From Actinernus sp. WN-2022 (lineage: Eukaryota > Cnidaria > Anthozoa > Actiniaria > Actinernidae): DNA of 64,000 nucleotides. Of this stretch, positions 1-12,374 are shown in pieces. Numbering within the stretch: the first letter of the stretch is position 1; every line of letters begins with the position of its first letter. The stretch lies in contig JAOWCC010000064.1 in assembly GCA_030867875.1 (NCBI GenBank), forward strand, positions 39,144,802 to 39,208,801. The letters are read 5' to 3'. The translations under genes were made by a program, and so were the position numbers. The notes beneath the pieces were generated by a model. It had not been told where the DNA came from and searched no databases. It saw only the letters and a program-made list of their open reading frames with translations.

Positions 1-652
1 AATTCCCCGCGCAGCCAAACCAATGCTAAGTCATTGTCTTTCATTTCACTCTTTATCTTATCCCTGGATCTCTTGAATGCACTAAAGCATGATAGGTGGT
101 ACTTGCCTTCGGCCGCTATTAGATCCGACACGCCCGCTAATCGAACGCGTAGTTTATAGTTAAACTTAGCAATCTCGATAATTTGTTCACTCATCTTAAA
201 TGTCATAACTGACGATAAGCGCTCCTTCGTGTGAACCTGACAGAAAGCGCATTTGTCCCAGTCGACCTGTTCTGTTTGGCTGCGCGTCTTACTACGCGGA
301 CTTGAGATCAGTTCAGCAGTCGCATCACTTTTGTCAAACTTTAGCTGTAAGCGCTGAATTTTATCCTTGCTTGTAAACAGAGATAGCACTTGGCATGCCA
401 AACAATTGAAACCTCAGTATTACCTATGATTTCTTCCAGCCGACTGATTGTTTCCCTGTTCTCAACATCTCTACACTTGGTCCGCAAATTCATGGCCTCG
501 CGAACTACGGTTCTGCTATAGTCATAAGCCGCTCTCAAATTATCATTTCTATGACGCCGCTGGCAGAAAATACACGCCTTTAAATCGACTTCTGAAGGTC
601 TTTTTAACGCTAAAACGGGATCCATCGTTGCAGCTCGAACGTGAACGACCAA
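1..652 (-). pseudogene. Decayed zinc-binding repeat-associated protein fragment, runs off left edge
   Basis: The minus strand codes, over two frames, for a protein with paired C-x2-C and WH/YH-x2-C clusters: ACIFCQ then WHAKCY, and after a frameshift near 377, CAFCQ then KYHLSCF. This duplicated 'FCQ ... H-x2-C(Y/F)' pattern is typical of uncharacterised multicopy proteins in cnidarian genomes, many of them repeat-associated (family knowledge, not searched). The first segment (652-341) ends at a stop where the FTSK-like continuation lies one frame over. The second frame stays open to base 1, so the 3' end is outside the window. The role is unknown. The frameshift and lack of a clear start argue for a dead copy. 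Confidence 0.5.
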
Positions 653-1588
653 GCAAACAAGAAAACTGATAGAAGAGATTTCCCACGCCGACTAACACTG
701 GCGAGACAATGATGCCAGAAAAATCCTCACCTTAAAAATAGAAGCAGATGTACGGCAAAAAAATCAAAATAACAAAGTTTGTTACTCGCGTAATAACCAA
801 ATTCAATCGAGATTCAATTTTAAAGTTTCAATTTAAAAAACTTAATGAACTTAAAAGTTTCCTAAATCAGACGATGGAAATTTATTATCGCAAATTTATT
901 TCATGTCTTCATATTTTCCTTTTAAAAGGTGTAATATATTATATCAAGATAGCAATAAAGCTTTTCAAATATCTTTTACAAATTAGACAAGCGCGACTAG
1001 AAATTTCATTTCATTGAATCAAAACAGCCAGGGCGCCGCCAACATTCTTTCATATTTTTGTAAATATGAAATGTAACGCCCCCTAATATTGTAAAACGTT
1101 TAAAAATAGTTTCAAACTCAAATTGTAAATAAGTATTTTGCTCTGCTACTTGTTAAAAGTTTACTTGAATTTTATAAGACTAAAATTGCCACCTTCACTA
1201 GACACAAAAACAGCACTGAGGGAAATACGACTTTATGCTTGCATTTCCGGTTATAAGGGTTTGGTCTTTACATATATATTTTTTATTGAATTGGTAAATT
1301 CGTGCTCTACACAAATCTTATTCTTTTCTTCCGTTTTGAGCTTTTTTTTGCAATTCACAACAACATAATGACGTTTTGCGGTTTGGAAATAAAAACGTAC
1401 AAGAAAGACAATGTCACTTTAACTGTCAATCATTATGACGTCATTTTCCCGCTAAAAACGGAAAATCAGCGTTGGCGACCACGAAATTCGGATTCAGCGT
1501 CAAAAATCACACAAGAAGACACCTGTCGCCAACTTTTACTAAAAAATGCCTCATGCACTCTAAATATTGGACTTCTTGAATTTTTCGC
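653..1588. other. No gene recognised
   Basis: AT-rich sequence with only short chance frames. No repeat, RNA gene or conserved coding pattern was seen. Confidence 0.4.
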
Positions 1589-2256
1589 CTAGTCTATCAT
1601 ACGAAAGTGCACATCATAGTCGTACACTGCATTCCATTGAAACTTTCTGTTCGCCTTCTGAATAATATCCCGGTATCGTGCAAGCTCTTTGTACTTATGC
1701 GGGAATGCCCTCGTACAAGGTCCAGGCTTCAAGCCAGTGATCAAAGGACTCTATTGTAACCTTTGATTTAGCTTCTCCAGACCCGGCCTCGCCACGATTG
1801 TCGGGATTGAACCGTGGGATAAGGGTAGCCAAGTCCACGTAATCCCCCGATTTTACTGCCTTTACCACATTACCTGAAATCACTGGGTCCTGTTGTTTTG
1901 TAGCGCTCTCGTGTTCTTGATTCGGGGATCCGTCCTCTTTTTTCTCTATCATGTCTCGTAGGTTTTTCTGTTCGAGCTGTAGTGACCCAACTTAACTTGA
2001 CAGCACACGTACTGCTTGGAGTGGCTCTGTTGTCGCTTGAGTTGATGATATTTTGTCCATTGAAGGCTTAGCTAGCTTGGATTACGTTTTCGCTAGCCTC
2101 CGTGTCACTGTGGTCTGATCTGATGCCTTCGCAATGCTTGCTCATCGCACCAAAGCCATGGTCAGACTTTGGTATATGACACCCTGGGCAGGAAGCCATG
2201 CGTTTCTTCTGCTTTTTAGACGACATGGTAGCATAAAGACGAATTGAGCAACACAA
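1589..2256 (-). pseudogene. Retroelement-type protein remnant (gag/DIRS-like)
   Basis: Three minus-strand pieces in different frames read in order as one degraded protein. At 2256-2068 there is a basic N-terminus with a cysteine/histidine cluster (CPGCHIPKSDHG, then SKHC). At 1952-1695 there is a spacer ending FDHWLEAWTLYEG. At about 1715-1589 a shifted frame continues with FPHKYKELARYRD and NAVYDYDVHFR. The 'FDHWLEAW.LY ... YDYDVHFR' combination resembles the first protein of multicopy cnidarian retroelements; this is recognition from memory and was not searched. An in-frame stop lies between the first two pieces and a frameshift between the last two, so this is a dead fragment. Confidence 0.5.
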
Positions 2257-4389
2257 TTAAACCAGTAGGTACAAGAGTCGAAGGTACATGGTTTTTTTCC
2301 CGTTATGTTGCGATTAACGCATTCTCAACGAAAATCAGTTTTACTCATTCCGATGAAAACTGTATGAATTGCCCTGTTTTTCGGAAGCGTAATTTGTTTC
2401 TCTAATTTTTGGCCATTATTGGCGGTGCAAAAACAAAACCATCACAAAAATAGCGTTTCTGGAGGACATGTTTTTAATATACGCAAAAATTAATACATTT
2501 CTGCGGAATAGATGTTTTCTCAAAATACCCTACAAGAACAAATCTGATGAAAGGGTCGTTGAAAAAAGGATCATTTGCCTACAAAACCGGTTTAGACAGA
2601 GATAGCTTCAAGGCCCTGCTTCAAATTTCAAAACTGTTGCAGTTGGTTGGTAATTAGACTAATTATTAAAACCAATCAGCTATGTTTTAGCTCTACAAAG
2701 GCCCTGAACCTCACATACCAGTTAATTTTTAAACTTACTAGCAGCTCTTTGGCAATTTAGTTTTGTTTAACATGCAGTGCAAACGAGAACTGAGACTCGA
2801 TTCGCAGACGATCGAAAGTGTACCCGAAATCTGGCCAAGCCGATCTATAAATTTGTGAGAATAACACTTAAAATTAGGATATAAGAATTATACATTAGTT
2901 GGACATTGTCTACCTTTTCAATGTACTCAGCTTTTCTTCAGTCTTGTGGCTGCATCAAACGCATGGGAATGTCTGCTCACACTCAGATGCGTCGTTCTGA
3001 TCAGTTAGTTTGGATGCATATTGTTCAAGTGAAATTTATTGGCTGTTTTAGTACGCTTGGGTTCGGCTCACGTCTACTGATTCAACAACAATCGTATCTC
3101 CGGGCCAATATCTCTCTCTCGTCAGGAATTCTCGGTGCTACATGCCTTGGTTTACACAGAATTGTTCGAAGTAGAAACATCTGAAGGATTAAGGTGATGG
3201 GCTGATACAATCCTCTTGATGTGACGCGGCATAAGATATATTCTCAACTGGTACATCACGCAGTCGGCGTTTTTCATTGATCGTGAGTCACACTGAGCAT
3301 TAGTTCCCGGACAACTTCTCGATGTTCTTGTTCTCTGGCCATCTCATAACTATCGGTTTCGATCGCCATGCAGGAACCGCCAGGATAGATCGAGATATAG
3401 GTTTCTTACTTCAATATAATTTGAACGGTTCATTTGAACTGAAAGCTTGCCGATGACGCTAGCGGTTAGATAATACCTACATGTGAAAACACCATACACT
3501 GAAATTGAATATCCCGGTCCCTGTGAAGTCTCAGCTTTAACCAATCGGATCAAGGACTGGTGTTATTTCAGGCGCGCAAAAATTTGAATACTGCCAAAAA
3601 CCGAATAATAAATAAGTGTCACTTCAATTTTAGTTACACGTCGCCATGTGCTTTTATACGCACACAAGCCTTGTTCACTTCACTGACATTGCCGGCGTCT
3701 GGGTTGCTTTTCATTCAGTTATGTATATCTCAAAAAGCGAAGCAAAGTCACGATGTATTCTGAGGACAAATTTTGTAAGATCAATACGGACGCTATGGTT
3801 ATGAAAAAAACAGACAATCGAGGAATCAAGATATGAGACGACTTCAAAATGTTTCTGTGTTCTAAATGCAGAAGTTGCAGCCTTCCTTGTAAACCGCAAT
3901 TTACGGAGTTTATCTGTACAGAAATTGTAGTGATGTGTTAACGAAAGCCTTCGCTTTGAATCATAAGTTAAAAATTATACTAGCTTAAAGACTCAAACTC
4001 GAAAGGTTGTGCTACCGGCTGTGATAATTTTCGTGCTTTATTCGTATCGCTAGAAATAGATATATGACTTAGTTTACTCAGACTCTTGTGTAGACTAGTT
4101 GACATGTATCTACCGTTCATCGTCATCCTCTCACTCTTAAATGCCTAACGTTTAAAATGTATAAACGTATCCAATATATTCTCTTTACAGAAAAGTGTTG
4201 CAGCAGATGAGAACAGAGGCTGATATGTGAAAAGTTCGTACGCAGAATGTTTCTTCGTTGCCAAAAGGATCCTGTTGACAACACACGATTATAAGTAACT
4301 CGCTTAAGTGTTTATTCCTCCCGCAATACATCATCTATCTGTTCCCGTTTAATATTTATACGATATCGGGATCGATTGAATGTTGGATG
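2257..4389. other. No gene recognised
   Basis: About 2.1 kb without splice-framed conserved coding sequence, RNA gene or clear repeat. The open frames present are short and lack domain character. Confidence 0.4.
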
Positions 4390-4770
4390 TTTCCAGCAAA
4401 TTTGGTCACTTGTCGGCGATATTTTGAGAAAGCAGTGCGGAATCGAGGTTTACTTGTCCGCCAGATTTGATCATTTTTGTAATATTTTGAGAATGCTTGT
4501 ATTCCGCAGTGCGGAATCAGGGTTTACTTGTCCGCCAGATTTGGTCATTTTTGTGATATTGTGAGAATGGTTGCATTCCGCTGTGCGGAATCGGGGATTA
4601 TTTTTGTCCGCCAAATTTGGTCATCTGCAATATTTTGAGTAAACCTTCTTTCCGCAGTGCGGAATCGGGGTTCAGATTTGGCCATCAGATTTCTTCATCT
4701 GTGCGATATTTTGAGAAACCCTTGAGTCCACAGTGCGGAATCCAGAGTTCGAATTATCCGCCAGAACTTT
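4390..4770. repeat. Diverged tandem repeat, 74-75 bp period, five copies
   Basis: The box GTGCGGAATC recurs at about 4435, 4509, 4583, 4658 and 4733 (spacings 74, 74, 75, 75). Each is followed by a TTGTCCGCCAGATTTGGTCA-like segment and an ATATTTTGAGAA segment. The copies are diverged, so the array is old. Isolated 'GTCCGCCA' boxes continue to about 5000 and suggest a more decayed tail. Confidence 0.8.
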
Positions 4771-5236
4771 GTATTTAGTGTCCCAGTTTTCTGTATTTGT
4801 TTGTGTTCCGCTTATTTCAGTCTTAAACAACACTTAATTTTTGCATGAAAATGCCTTTCCGTTAGAAAATGGATTTGTTATGTTGTTAAAAATATCAGTT
4901 GTTAAAAATGTCCAGTCCGCCAAAATAATGTTAATAGAGTATCTACTGTGGTAACGTCAAAATACTAGTTATTTGGTGATATAAAAACCGGTAGTCCGCC
5001 AACAATGTCTATTTTTGTATGCTTTGGGCGAAACACGTCTTGGTTATATACGAAAACTGCATTATTAGCGGACGCATTCCTCTTAATATCGCGTTTTCAT
5101 TGATTTTTTGCGGAATTTCACAAAATGATAAAAACTGATTTTAGTTGAGAATGCGTTGTTGGTGTTTGTACTGAAATTAAGAAAGTCAATTAAAGACTAT
5201 TAATTGTCGCTCTATGTTTCGTGAACTAAACCCCTG

Positions 5237-5640
5237 TCATGTTATGTGAAGAATAGTTGGCTCGGGAATCCCGGGCACCCTACCTCCCGAGACAACTTTA
5301 CCGAGCGTTTGTTGCGGAAAGTAGAAGTGACCTCTAACTTTCGCCACAAATTTTGGGGTAACGCTCGTATTACCACTGGTGCTGTAATTCAGTTGTCGCG
5401 CAACAATTCTCTTGCAAGTTAAATCAACAATTAGTACACGCCACAAGCCAATCACAATGCCGGATTCATTCATGCTTACCGCAAGTTGCAACAAAGAAAT
5501 GTGTTGCGCGACAAGTTGCTCAAGTGAGTGGTAATCATGCAACATCGCGCTTTAACTCGCAATACTATGGACATTGTTGCGAGATAAGTTGCAAGAAATT
5601 GTTGCCCGTCTTACTTCACGTTTAGCACCACAAACAGCTA
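5237..5640. repeat. Probable MITE-like repeat with internal inverted boxes
   Basis: Contains inverted boxes GTTGTCGCGCAACA (about 5391) and TGTTGCGCGACAAG (about 5502) and several AGTTGCAA/TTGCGAGATAAGTTGC motifs. A weakly similar stretch occurs near 53285-53350. No clean terminal inverted repeat or target duplication was found, so the limits are approximate. It abuts the 3' side of a dead Ig exon. Confidence 0.4.
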
Positions 5641-5656
5641 GCGGACGAAACGTTAC

Positions 5657-5920
5657 CTGCATGAAAAACCACCTCTCCTTGCCATGATGTCTTGCCGGCA
5701 ATATTTGTTGCTTCACATCTATAAGTACCTCCATCCTTTGCAGTAACTTGTGATACGGTATATTGACTACTGTTTGTTCCTTGACTCTCTATTGCTCCAT
5801 CTTTTGTTCAAACCACAGTTGGGGCTGGTTTTGCAGATGCTTTACAGTCCAGCGACAGGGAGTCGCCTATGTTGAGAGCAACGCTAGTCGAAGATGGTGT
5901 CTTAGTGAATGTGGATGCAA
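5657..5920 (-). pseudogene. Dead immunoglobulin-domain exon (Trp to stop)
   Basis: Read on the minus strand between an acceptor (CTTTCAG, just above 5920) and a donor (GTAACG, just below 5657), this 264-nt exon is open in phase 1-1, the normal phase for Ig exons. It has the Ig pattern SLSLDCKASAKPAP ... DGGTYRCEATNIAG, with both cysteines. The conserved tryptophan that should follow TVV is a TGA stop at 5808-5810, one base from TGG. It belongs with the exon at 8354-8720 on the same strand as remains of a receptor related to the two intact genes further right. The nonsense codon makes a functional product very unlikely unless this exon is skipped. Confidence 0.8.
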
Positions 5921-7265
5921 CTGAAAGATGCCAAACACTCTAAACATGGTTTAACTGATAAACAATACTACACTATTTTTAATAATCTCCAGGGAGAAAC
6001 AGTGCAGCCATTACTGGTATAGACGTCTATCTTAGTTGCACTTTTCTTAATGGCTATTACCCCTTCACTAGAGGCTGTAAGGCTTTGTGCAGAATATAAG
6101 TATACGTAGATACGATTAGGTGAAATAGAAAAAAATAACAAGAAACAATTGGATGAAAACAGGATGGAATTGCGCAGAGGCAACAATAGCCTGTTGGCTT
6201 TCGTGTCAACCTCAGTTTATCTAGTGAAAAACGTTACAGTACATACCTAAACAAAAAGACAAACCTATTTAACATAAATTATCTAGATTGTTGAACTAAC
6301 ATGCTATAAATGAGGCAGAAAAACTTTGTAAGAAATAATGATATGATGAGTATGAATTTTAGAAATGATAATGTAGATTTAACTAAAATACAACTTTTAA
6401 AAACGAGACATGTATTACATGTATGTTTCAAAAAGCATTGCTTGCGCCATTTTCCCGCGTGCTCTCCCTTAATTGGTAAAGATGGGACGGCTTGTAGCCT
6501 AGAATACGCTAGAAAAACATTGAGTTAACCGTTCTTGGAGAAAAGAAAGGAAATGATACACTTAGTTGCAACAACTGCGGATCTTAATTAGTATGTAGAG
6601 CATATTACAAGGTGGTATATAGATATGAAGGTTATTCTTTAGAGTAAAAAAATCACAAGTGAGTGTAACGAACGAGTGAAATATTGTGTACCCGAGAGGA
6701 TAAACTTTTTTTCTTTATTTATTATATGGAGGATAGTATTTTACTGAGAAATAAACCACTCGTAGAACTCATACGAAACTACATCCGGGTATCAAGTGGC
6801 GTATTTTCGATATCATCACTAGTGAAAATATTGATGACGTCACGTTTGCCGCCTTTTGAACTACAAAGATGGCGACAGTTTTTGTGAAAATCACAGAGGA
6901 AGATCTGTAAACAGCTTAAATGAGCTGCATGACAATGAATATTCCGAACACAAACAGCGAAATACGATCTAAAACTCTCTATATAAATATTTTCTCGACT
7001 GCAACGAATAGACAAGAAAACCCGATGAAAAACCCCAGAACAGCTTAGAAAGATCACGAAGAAGTTTGTACTGACAGTAAATAAAATGAATAGATAAGAG
7101 TTCTTAGAGCAGTTTAATGGTTAACACCAAGCAAATGTGAAAAATGACTAACAAACTGTGTATAGACAATCATAATAACACGCACGACATAATATGCAAA
7201 ACAAATTCAATATGTATATGTAGAGATAACAAGGAAAATATTACATATCATTTCAATGAAGCATT
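5921..7265. other. Intron or intergenic DNA of the dead receptor locus
   Basis: AT-rich, no domain-bearing exon seen between the two dead Ig exons other than repeats. Confidence 0.4.
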
Positions 7266-7618
7266 GGCGTCTTTTGACCAAGTAACACCATTGCATAGCA
7301 TCTTTTGTCCAAGTAATACCATGGCATAGCATCTTTTCAGTGTCCAAGTAACACCATGGCATAGCATCTTTTGTCCAAGTAACACCATGGCATAGCATCT
7401 TTTGTCCAAGTAACACCATGGCATAGCATCTTTTGTCCAAGTAACCCCGTGGCATAGCATCTTTTGTCCAAGTAACACCACGGCATAGCATCTTTTGAAC
7501 AAGTAACACAATGACATATCATCTTTTGTCCAAGTAACACCATGACATAGCATCTTTTGTCCAAGTAACACCATGACATAGCATCTTTTGTCCAAGTAGC
7601 ACCATGGCATAGCATCCT
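7266..7618. repeat. 31-bp minisatellite, about 11 copies
   Basis: A unit built from CATAGCATCTTTTGTCC and AAGTAACACCATGG is repeated about 11 times with few substitutions; one copy carries a small insertion. Because 31 is not a multiple of 3 the repeat reads open in all three minus frames. This is low-complexity translation and not evidence of a gene. Confidence 0.9.
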
Positions 7619-7699
7619 TGTCTAATGTTTTAACCTCGGCTACAAGTACAAACTTTTTTGTGATCTTCCGAAGCTCTTCTGATGGCTTTTCTTCGGAAT

Positions 7700-8086
7700 C
7701 ACTTAAAGTGCAAGTAGCGCCATAAAACAACATACATTAACCCTATTTGCCCCAAATTCTTAATATACCTCAGTTGTCTAAATAGTTTTTTTCGAGAATC
7801 TGAAGCAACAATTTAACTAAAATAAACGTTAGCTGAATTGCGGGATTGATTCATCTTGTGATGTCACAATTGAAGGTTACGGGATTTTATTGTCAGTAGT
7901 AGTTTCTCTTGGGAGGGAGTTGATTCATCTTATGACGTCACAGGATCCACGACAAGTAACCAAAAATTGGGGATTAAATGTCAGAAATTTTACAAAATTT
8001 GCAAGATTAATACCTTATTGGGAGAAACAAACACAATAGTACAATATAAGTTTTATTTTTTTGACATGATACTTGCACTTTAAGTG
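7700..8086. mobile_element. MITE with CACTTAAAGTGCAAGTA terminal inverted repeats, copy 1
   Basis: It starts CACTTAAAGTGCAAGTA and ends with the reverse complement TACTTGCACTTTAAGTG, allowing one mismatch. A second copy with the same interior ('GGGATTGATTCATCTTGTGATGTC', quoted here as GGGATTGATTCATC plus TTGTGATGTC) lies at 40570-41275. There is no coding capacity. It sits 3' of the Ig exon at 8354-8720 on the receptor strand. Confidence 0.8.
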
Positions 8087-8188
8087 TCTTTTTGAGAAAC
8101 TTTTAACAGGTGCCCGGACACAGTGCTTGGACACCAAGTATGAACGCGGCCTATGTTTCTCATAGAGTTAAAGAAACACGGTGTTCAG

Positions 8189-8320
8189 CCAATCAGAGCG
8201 CGCTAACTATCGAATCTATTTGATGAACTATTATAGATCATGGCTATTGACCAATCAGAGCGCGCGAATATTGAATCTATTTTATGAACTATAATTGACG
8301 AATCAGAGAGCGCGCATTTC
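8189..8320. repeat. Short tandem repeat with CCAATCAGAGCGCGC boxes
   Basis: Three diverged copies (starting about 8189, 8251 and 8300) of AATCAGAGCGCGC followed by GAATCTATTTGATGAACTAT-like sequence. The period is roughly 50-62 bp. Confidence 0.7.
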
Positions 8321-8353
8321 GTCATGTTTCTTGTACAATACTCTATAGCTTAC

Positions 8354-8720
8354 CAGCTGACAGGACAGTCGCCAAACTGATGAGAAACTTATTTTTATCA
8401 AAAGATAAAAGTTTAGAAACATAAGTCACTGCATCAGCCTTAGTAAACCCTGAGATAACCAATGTGTTGTTCTGCAGGGACACTCTTCCTTCATCTTGCA
8501 TGACAATTGTCTTATCCGCACCACTAAAATGAAACGTATGTACTCTCCCATCTCGAATGTTTTTTGTAGATAAAATACTTTCCAGTAACACCAAATGCAA
8601 TAGAATACAATTTAGGACATCTTCTGTCTGAGCAATGGTGATTCCATTGAAGTCTCAACTCGTTCACAATAACTCCATATGTATGACTGTTTGGCACTTG
8701 GGTAAAGCTGAATGAACATT
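8354..8720 (-). pseudogene. Dead V-type immunoglobulin exon (1-nt frameshift)
   Basis: The minus-strand segment between acceptor TTTAG (above 8720) and donor GTAAGC (below 8354) is 367 nt, one more than the 366 expected for a phase 1-1 exon. The first half reads CSFSFTQVPNSH ... LRLQWNHHC. The second half, in another frame, reads GRVSLQNNTLVISGFTKADAVTYVSKL. Together they give the V-set order Cys, Trp, 'L-x-I ... DA-x-TY'. The switch falls at a six-base T run (8560-8565). The second core cysteine is Ser (YVS for YxC), a further sign of decay. With the exon at 5657-5920 it represents a pseudogene of the receptor family. Confidence 0.75.
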
Positions 8721-8929
8721 CTAAACGAAGCAAAACAGTTCTTAAAGCAAAACTGAAAAGAAGACTTTTTAAGAAACTAACTACAGATTAATACATCTAT
8801 ATATAGAGTAACTGAAACCTTTAAAGCGCCTCTAACGCATATTTTTATCATCCATTTCGATTCTACATCAAGTGAATAGTTGACTAGTAGAATATGTTTG
8901 GATTTGAGTGTTGCGTAGACGGATTATAG

Positions 8930-9246
8930 TTCCCTGCTAGCAGAGGTCTCTCTCTGTCTTGGTAAATGGAAGGCGAGGGAGAGACCTCTGCCGACATCCG
9001 ACGCTTTCTCTGTCGCGCATGCGTGAAGTTTCCTTGGCAACAAGTGACGCGATCTCACGTGTACTTATGAGCGCACGAAACAACTGTAACAAACAACTGA
9101 CGCGTACAGCTATTTCCGGTAAAACGTGTTTTCGAAACTGGTTTGACTCGTCCATGAATGTGGACGGCAAGTGTCGGATGTCGGCAGAGGTCTCTCCCTC
9201 GCCTTCCATTTTACCAAGAGGGAGAGAGACCTCTGCTAGCAGGGAA
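8930..9246. mobile_element. MITE with long TIRs and 9-bp target duplication
   Basis: A 317-bp element with about 75-bp inverted repeats beginning TTCCCTGCTAGCAGAGG and ending with its complement. It is flanked on both sides by GGATTATAG (8921-8929 and 9247-9255). A 9-bp duplication fits Mutator-like elements. The open frames inside are palindrome artefacts. Confidence 0.9.
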
Positions 9247-9840
9247 GGATTATAGAGGTTTATATCACCAATATGCTAATGCTTATGACGTCTAGATAAA
9301 TGACATTTTATAAACATCCATGTTATAGTATTTTGAAGCTTATATCAGTGATTTTACCAAATATTTTAACTAAATCAGAAAATAGTTTCATTCACAAGGA
9401 GAAAGAAATGACAGAACATACCCTGGTTGACGTCATCATTAACATATTCGAAATATAAACCACGAGACACTCAAATCAAGACATATCTTACTACTCAACA
9501 TTCACTTGATGTAGAATCGATATGGATGATAAAAAACAGTGTTAGAGGCACTTTACCCCGGATACCTCAAAACGAAAAAGATAGGAAAATATGTAACAAT
9601 TAACGAGTCAAAGTCCGCGGGAATATTTACAGACAATGTCTGGAAAACTGAAAACATGATTGCACGCTTCCCAGCACAGCTACATCCCTCAAATTTTGAT
9701 CAGTTAATCTTTTACCTGGTATCTTAAGTTTGCAGACAGTGAATATTTCAGACATTCGATTTCACGGAAATTATTTGCCATCGCATTCCCATACAAACAC
9801 TCTATTTCGCTCCATGTTTGCACCCCTTTCAAAATGTCGG

Positions 9841-10107
9841 AATACTCCAGTTTCCTATTCGAAAATTACCGCTGAATGCAATGACTACAGACGCATGTAC
9901 TCAGGCTTAGCCTTATTGTGAAGTTAAACATTCATAAATACCAGCGAGAAGGTGGGCTATTTACAACTCTGCGTATTGTTGTAGTTTCGCATTTTGCACC
10001 TCGCTGGTATTTAAGAATGTTTAACTTCAGAATGAGGCTAAGTCTGAGTACATGCGTCTGTAGTCATTGCATTCAGCGGTAATTTTCGAATAAGAAACTG
10101 GACTATT
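9841..10107. mobile_element. Foldback MITE, family F, copy 1
   Basis: Nearly full-length palindrome with ends AATACTCCAGTTTC and GAAACTGGACTATT. Internal boxes TTACCGCTGAATGCAATGA and TACCAGCGAGAAGGTG occur in both orientations. The same family is at 47382-47648 and 61199-61471. Confidence 0.9.
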
Positions 10108-12372
10108 AATCCCGAACTGGTCTATTTCTTTGTCTTCAGTATAGATGGTCCATTTCGCATTCGAGGCTATTTTTCAGCAATAGCCGTTAACACAAGAAGA
10201 AAACTACGAACAACGGATCGAATAACGTACTAGGTCGGCGGGAATTTTTTACAGATAGTTTCATGAGTACACAATGTCTGTCAAACTATGATGGTGAATG
10301 ATTGGCTAAGAGATCGCTAATTGTTGGAGGGGCGGGGCTTCAGATTCGCGCAAACTAGATTTTTCAATTTCTCTTTTCTTCGTTCCGATTTTCATCCAAA
10401 TTAGAGTTTTTTAAAAGCTCAAACTCAAGAGTAATTTGTTCGATTTGTGTGAAATTTTTCACAAAATGTCAATTAATATCTCATCTACAAAACTGTGTCG
10501 TTTCCTCTAGGCGCTACACAATTTACACTGGAAACGCACCCTGAAGGTATCCGGTAACCTTAATTAATACATTTTCCTTGTTCATTTTAGTGTATCGTGC
10601 CACTACGACGAAAATTTATCATTTCGATTTGCGACTTTTTCAGTGTCAATAAGTCAATTAGTGTTAAAAATATCCGAAATAGTAAAACATATTCCCAAAT
10701 GGGCAATTATGAGTTAAATACACTTTTTAGTTTAGAAAACTAAAAAAATACTTTGTTGACGATATCAGTAGTGTTGTCTTCGGGCAAAATAAGAGGAGAA
10801 ATTAAAACAAGATTGATTAACTGCCCTTAGCGGCAGGCAAGTACAACAACTAAGTACGCGGATATTTGCAATGGACGCTTTCAAACATTACATATAGTCA
10901 CCGTCCTAACTCCAACATGTCCAGTTATGAAGAGGTAAACGATACATGCCTGGTTTTCACACGCATAAATACACGGAATGCATTGATCATTGTGAGCAGA
11001 ACAAGTACCACTATAAATGATAAATATGGCACTACGTCTGCGTTTGTTGCTCAGTTGTACTTATCTCACAAGTGACAACCAGGCTTGACGCTGCGCTGGT
11101 CAATTTTGAGAAAAAATAACGAAATTGATTAAGGGGCATGATACAAATTGTACAGGTTATTACGAGAGGAAGGGTGGTGCGGAAAAGACCAGATTCTCTG
11201 TCTTCAGCGTGCTTGCTTATGATGTCACTCTAGCAAATGCTGGAATTTGAGGTCAGATCAAAAATCCACTGCTTGTTCGCGGGTGTTGATATAATCGTCA
11301 GAACGAGTATTAAACACGATGTATAGCCGCAAGCAACTCAATCAAATTATCGGGAAATTGGGCTTCCTGTGGCAACAATAGACGGGATAGGGACCAGTCC
11401 TCCCCATTCCTCTCCCCAGTTATTCCGCTTCTTTTCTTCCAAAGGCTTCCCGGTTGAGTTGCCTGCGTAGGAGGTTACGCGCTGTACACTATGGATGTTT
11501 AGATGGCTTTGCAGCTGAGTTTTTTTATGTTAACCGATTGCATTGTTTGAGAAAAATCGGAGAATATTTTTTTTTATCCTCCAACAAGCCAACCAAAACA
11601 AATTGTGGTTACAGAATCTCGAAGCAACTACCGTGTCACTTATAAATGTTGTACGTATTCATTTTCAAAGTACGCCGAACAACCCTACTCATCCTTAATC
11701 GAATAATGTCTTGCACTCCTAAACCGAAACCCTCCAATGATGTACCATTTTAAAATAATAAATCGCGAAAGAACAGGAGCACTCAACGGCCAGGAATGCA
11801 CAAAGGTGTTAATTTGTCTTTGTTTTAACTTGATATCTCAATGGTTAAACAGAAATAAACCTCCTAAAAATAGGAAAGAACTTCACAATATTTTTTTTAA
11901 AGAAAATGATTGAAGGGGACAATCTGTAACTATGTAAAAAGAGAGAAATAACTGCTATTTGGGGAACATTGAAATATTTTATATCTCAGCTTTTGTTCAG
12001 TTTAGTGTCTTTCTATTGGCTGAATTTGTTTTGGAATCAAAAACATACACACGAGCGATTTCATGCATTTTTTTTTTTTTTTAGTATATAATTGAACCAT
12101 TTTCTATTTGGGATTAATGAAATCATATTCATGGCCTTGGAACAATAGATCATGCTCCGATTATTACATGAATCATTACTTAATGGTGATCGGCCATCTC
12201 AGCTCAATGCTTCTCGCAGCCTCGTGTTTATCTGTGAAATGGCGCCAATGTACTAATGATCTGAAGCCCAGAATAGATTTGAACTCGCTTGTGCCAAACA
12301 AAAATGTAAGCTGTCAAACGCAGTGCTACCTTACAGGTCAAAACACGGGTAAGCCAATTATTTCTATGTACC
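10108..12372. other. No gene recognised; left flank of the hybrid array
   Basis: AT-rich DNA with a long T run near 12069-12082. No splice-framed domain, RNA gene or clear repeat. It ends in the TA dinucleotide used as target by the array. Confidence 0.4.
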
Positions 12373-12374
12373 TA

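Noticed and set aside
7266..7618. Cys/Leu/Tyr-rich repeat proteins on the minus strand
   Set aside because: They are the 31-bp minisatellite read in three frames.
7266..7618. CRISPR-like array
   Set aside because: Units abut directly with no unique spacers; the genome is an animal's.
8937..9255. Overlapping 90-98 codon frames on both strands
   Set aside because: They lie in the inverted arms of the MITE with the 9-bp target duplication.
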